This document shows positions 5,624 to 5,926 of a stretch of 5,926 bases of DNA, piece by piece (the first letter of the stretch is position 1; every line of letters begins with the position of its first letter). The position numbers were made by a program, and so were the translations under genes. Origin of the DNA: CAZTDD01 sp964612675 (GTDB lineage Bacteria; Hinthialibacterota; Hinthialibacteria; Hinthialibacterales; JAKPRU01); contig CAZTDD010000217.1 of assembly GCA_964612675.1 (NCBI GenBank), forward strand, positions 1-5,926, written 5' to 3'. A model generated the notes under the pieces. The model saw only the letters and a list, made by a program, of their open reading frames with translations, made no database searches and had not been told where the DNA came from.

Positions 5624-5707
5624 CGTCATGGCGAGCGAAGCGTGGCCATCTCGTTTTGTCCGATTCAACGGCGAGATTCCCACGTCGCTTCGCTCCTCGG
5701 AATGACG
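5624..5707. repeat. Palindromic REP-like element in repeat copy 2
   Basis: This is identical in sequence to the element at 5338-5421, displaced by exactly 286 bp. The left arm is 5624-5653 and the right arm is 5672-5707. A third left arm begins at 5910 and is cut by the window end. Confidence 0.8.
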
Positions 5708-5758
5708 GATTCGGGAGCGTTTCCTTAGGAGCGAAGCGTGGCGAGCTCATGCCCGTGC

Positions 5759-5814
5759 GTTCTTCTTGTCTTTTCTTCGTGCTTTCGTGGCTCTTTCGTG
5801 TCTTCGTGTTTCAC
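5759..5814. repeat. Degenerate CTTTCGTG microrepeat in repeat copy 2
   Basis: This is an exact copy of 5473-5528 at +286 bp. An imperfect microsatellite identical between the two units points to recent duplication of the whole 286-bp unit, because such tracts normally diverge quickly. Confidence 0.7.
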
Positions 5815-5926
5815 TATCATTCTCTGCATCCCACCAATGTGCCTCCCGTCATCGCGAGCCACGGACCGTCGGGCCGGTGATTTGAGGAAGAAACCGCGGT
5901 CCCCGTTGCCGTCATGGCGAGCGAAG

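Larger units (their letters stand above)
5275..5926. repeat. Head-to-tail array of a 286-bp composite repeat, 2.28 copies visible
   Basis: Units start with CGTCATCGCGAGCCACGGAC at 5275, 5561 and 5847, exactly 286 bp apart; the third runs off the window after 80 bp. Copies 1 and 2 differ at only three positions (5295 T to C, 5315 A to G, 5322 G to C), all in the first 48 bp. Copy 3 equals copy 2 over everything visible. Each unit contains a short hairpin block, an 84-bp palindromic element, a partial arm of the same element, and a CTTTCGTG-type microrepeat. The period is not a multiple of three and no ribosome binding site or known domain is present, so open frames through the array are spurious. 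The 95 bp from 5180 to 5274 after the acyltransferase holds no recognisable terminator. Everything from 5180 to the window end is non-coding as far as I can see. Confidence 0.95.

Noticed and set aside
5130..5880. Long open frames on both strands across the repeat array, including near-identical products from neighbouring units
   Set aside because: They follow the 286-bp repeat, whose period is not a multiple of three, have no ribosome binding site or recognisable domain, and their peptides are translations of palindromes and the CACGAA microrepeat.
5275..5926. CRISPR array
   Set aside because: Units are 286 bp and identical throughout; there are no short repeats alternating with unique spacers and no cas genes.

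Overview
The window comes from a bacterial chromosome of moderate GC content. The gene set fits an uncultured, Gram-negative-type lineage of the Planctomycetes / Lentisphaerae / Hydrogenedentes kind. The reasons are a long membrane-anchored protein with a pseudopilin-like C-terminal tail, a secreted CBM9-like protein, a DUF374 acyltransferase, and intergenic DNA full of small palindromic repeats. This placement is an inference from style; nothing in the window is a taxonomic marker.

Layout. Positions 1-291 are non-coding, with a perfect hairpin and an imperfect ~74-bp direct repeat. On the minus strand, 292-1593 encodes a 433-aa protein of unknown function with an N-terminal membrane anchor. 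Positions 1594-1785 are a divergent regulatory region: overlapping -10 boxes on the two strands, a 16-bp tandem duplication, a 7-bp-arm palindrome and a strong hairpin. On the plus strand, 1786-2073 encodes a HigA/NadS-like XRE-family regulator with no toxin gene beside it. Positions 2245-3129 encode a secreted protein with a CBM9-like domain. Positions 3286-4329 encode a class II fructose-bisphosphate aldolase with all expected catalytic residues, followed by a convincing rho-independent terminator (4355-4394). Positions 4499-5179 encode a DUF374 / lysophospholipid-acyltransferase-like protein. From 5275 to the window edge there is a head-to-tail array of a 286-bp composite repeat (2.28 copies visible).

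The genes do not form an obvious pathway. Aldolase is central glycolysis/gluconeogenesis, the acyltransferase probably acts in envelope lipid or lipid A-type metabolism, and the CBM9-like protein is exported. Spacing, private ribosome binding sites and the terminator suggest mostly single-gene transcription units. I see no CRISPR array, tRNA, rRNA, transposase or phage gene. I do not see a clear new multi-gene system. The parts most worth a second look are the 286-bp tandem composite repeat and the control region of the toxin-less antitoxin-like regulator.
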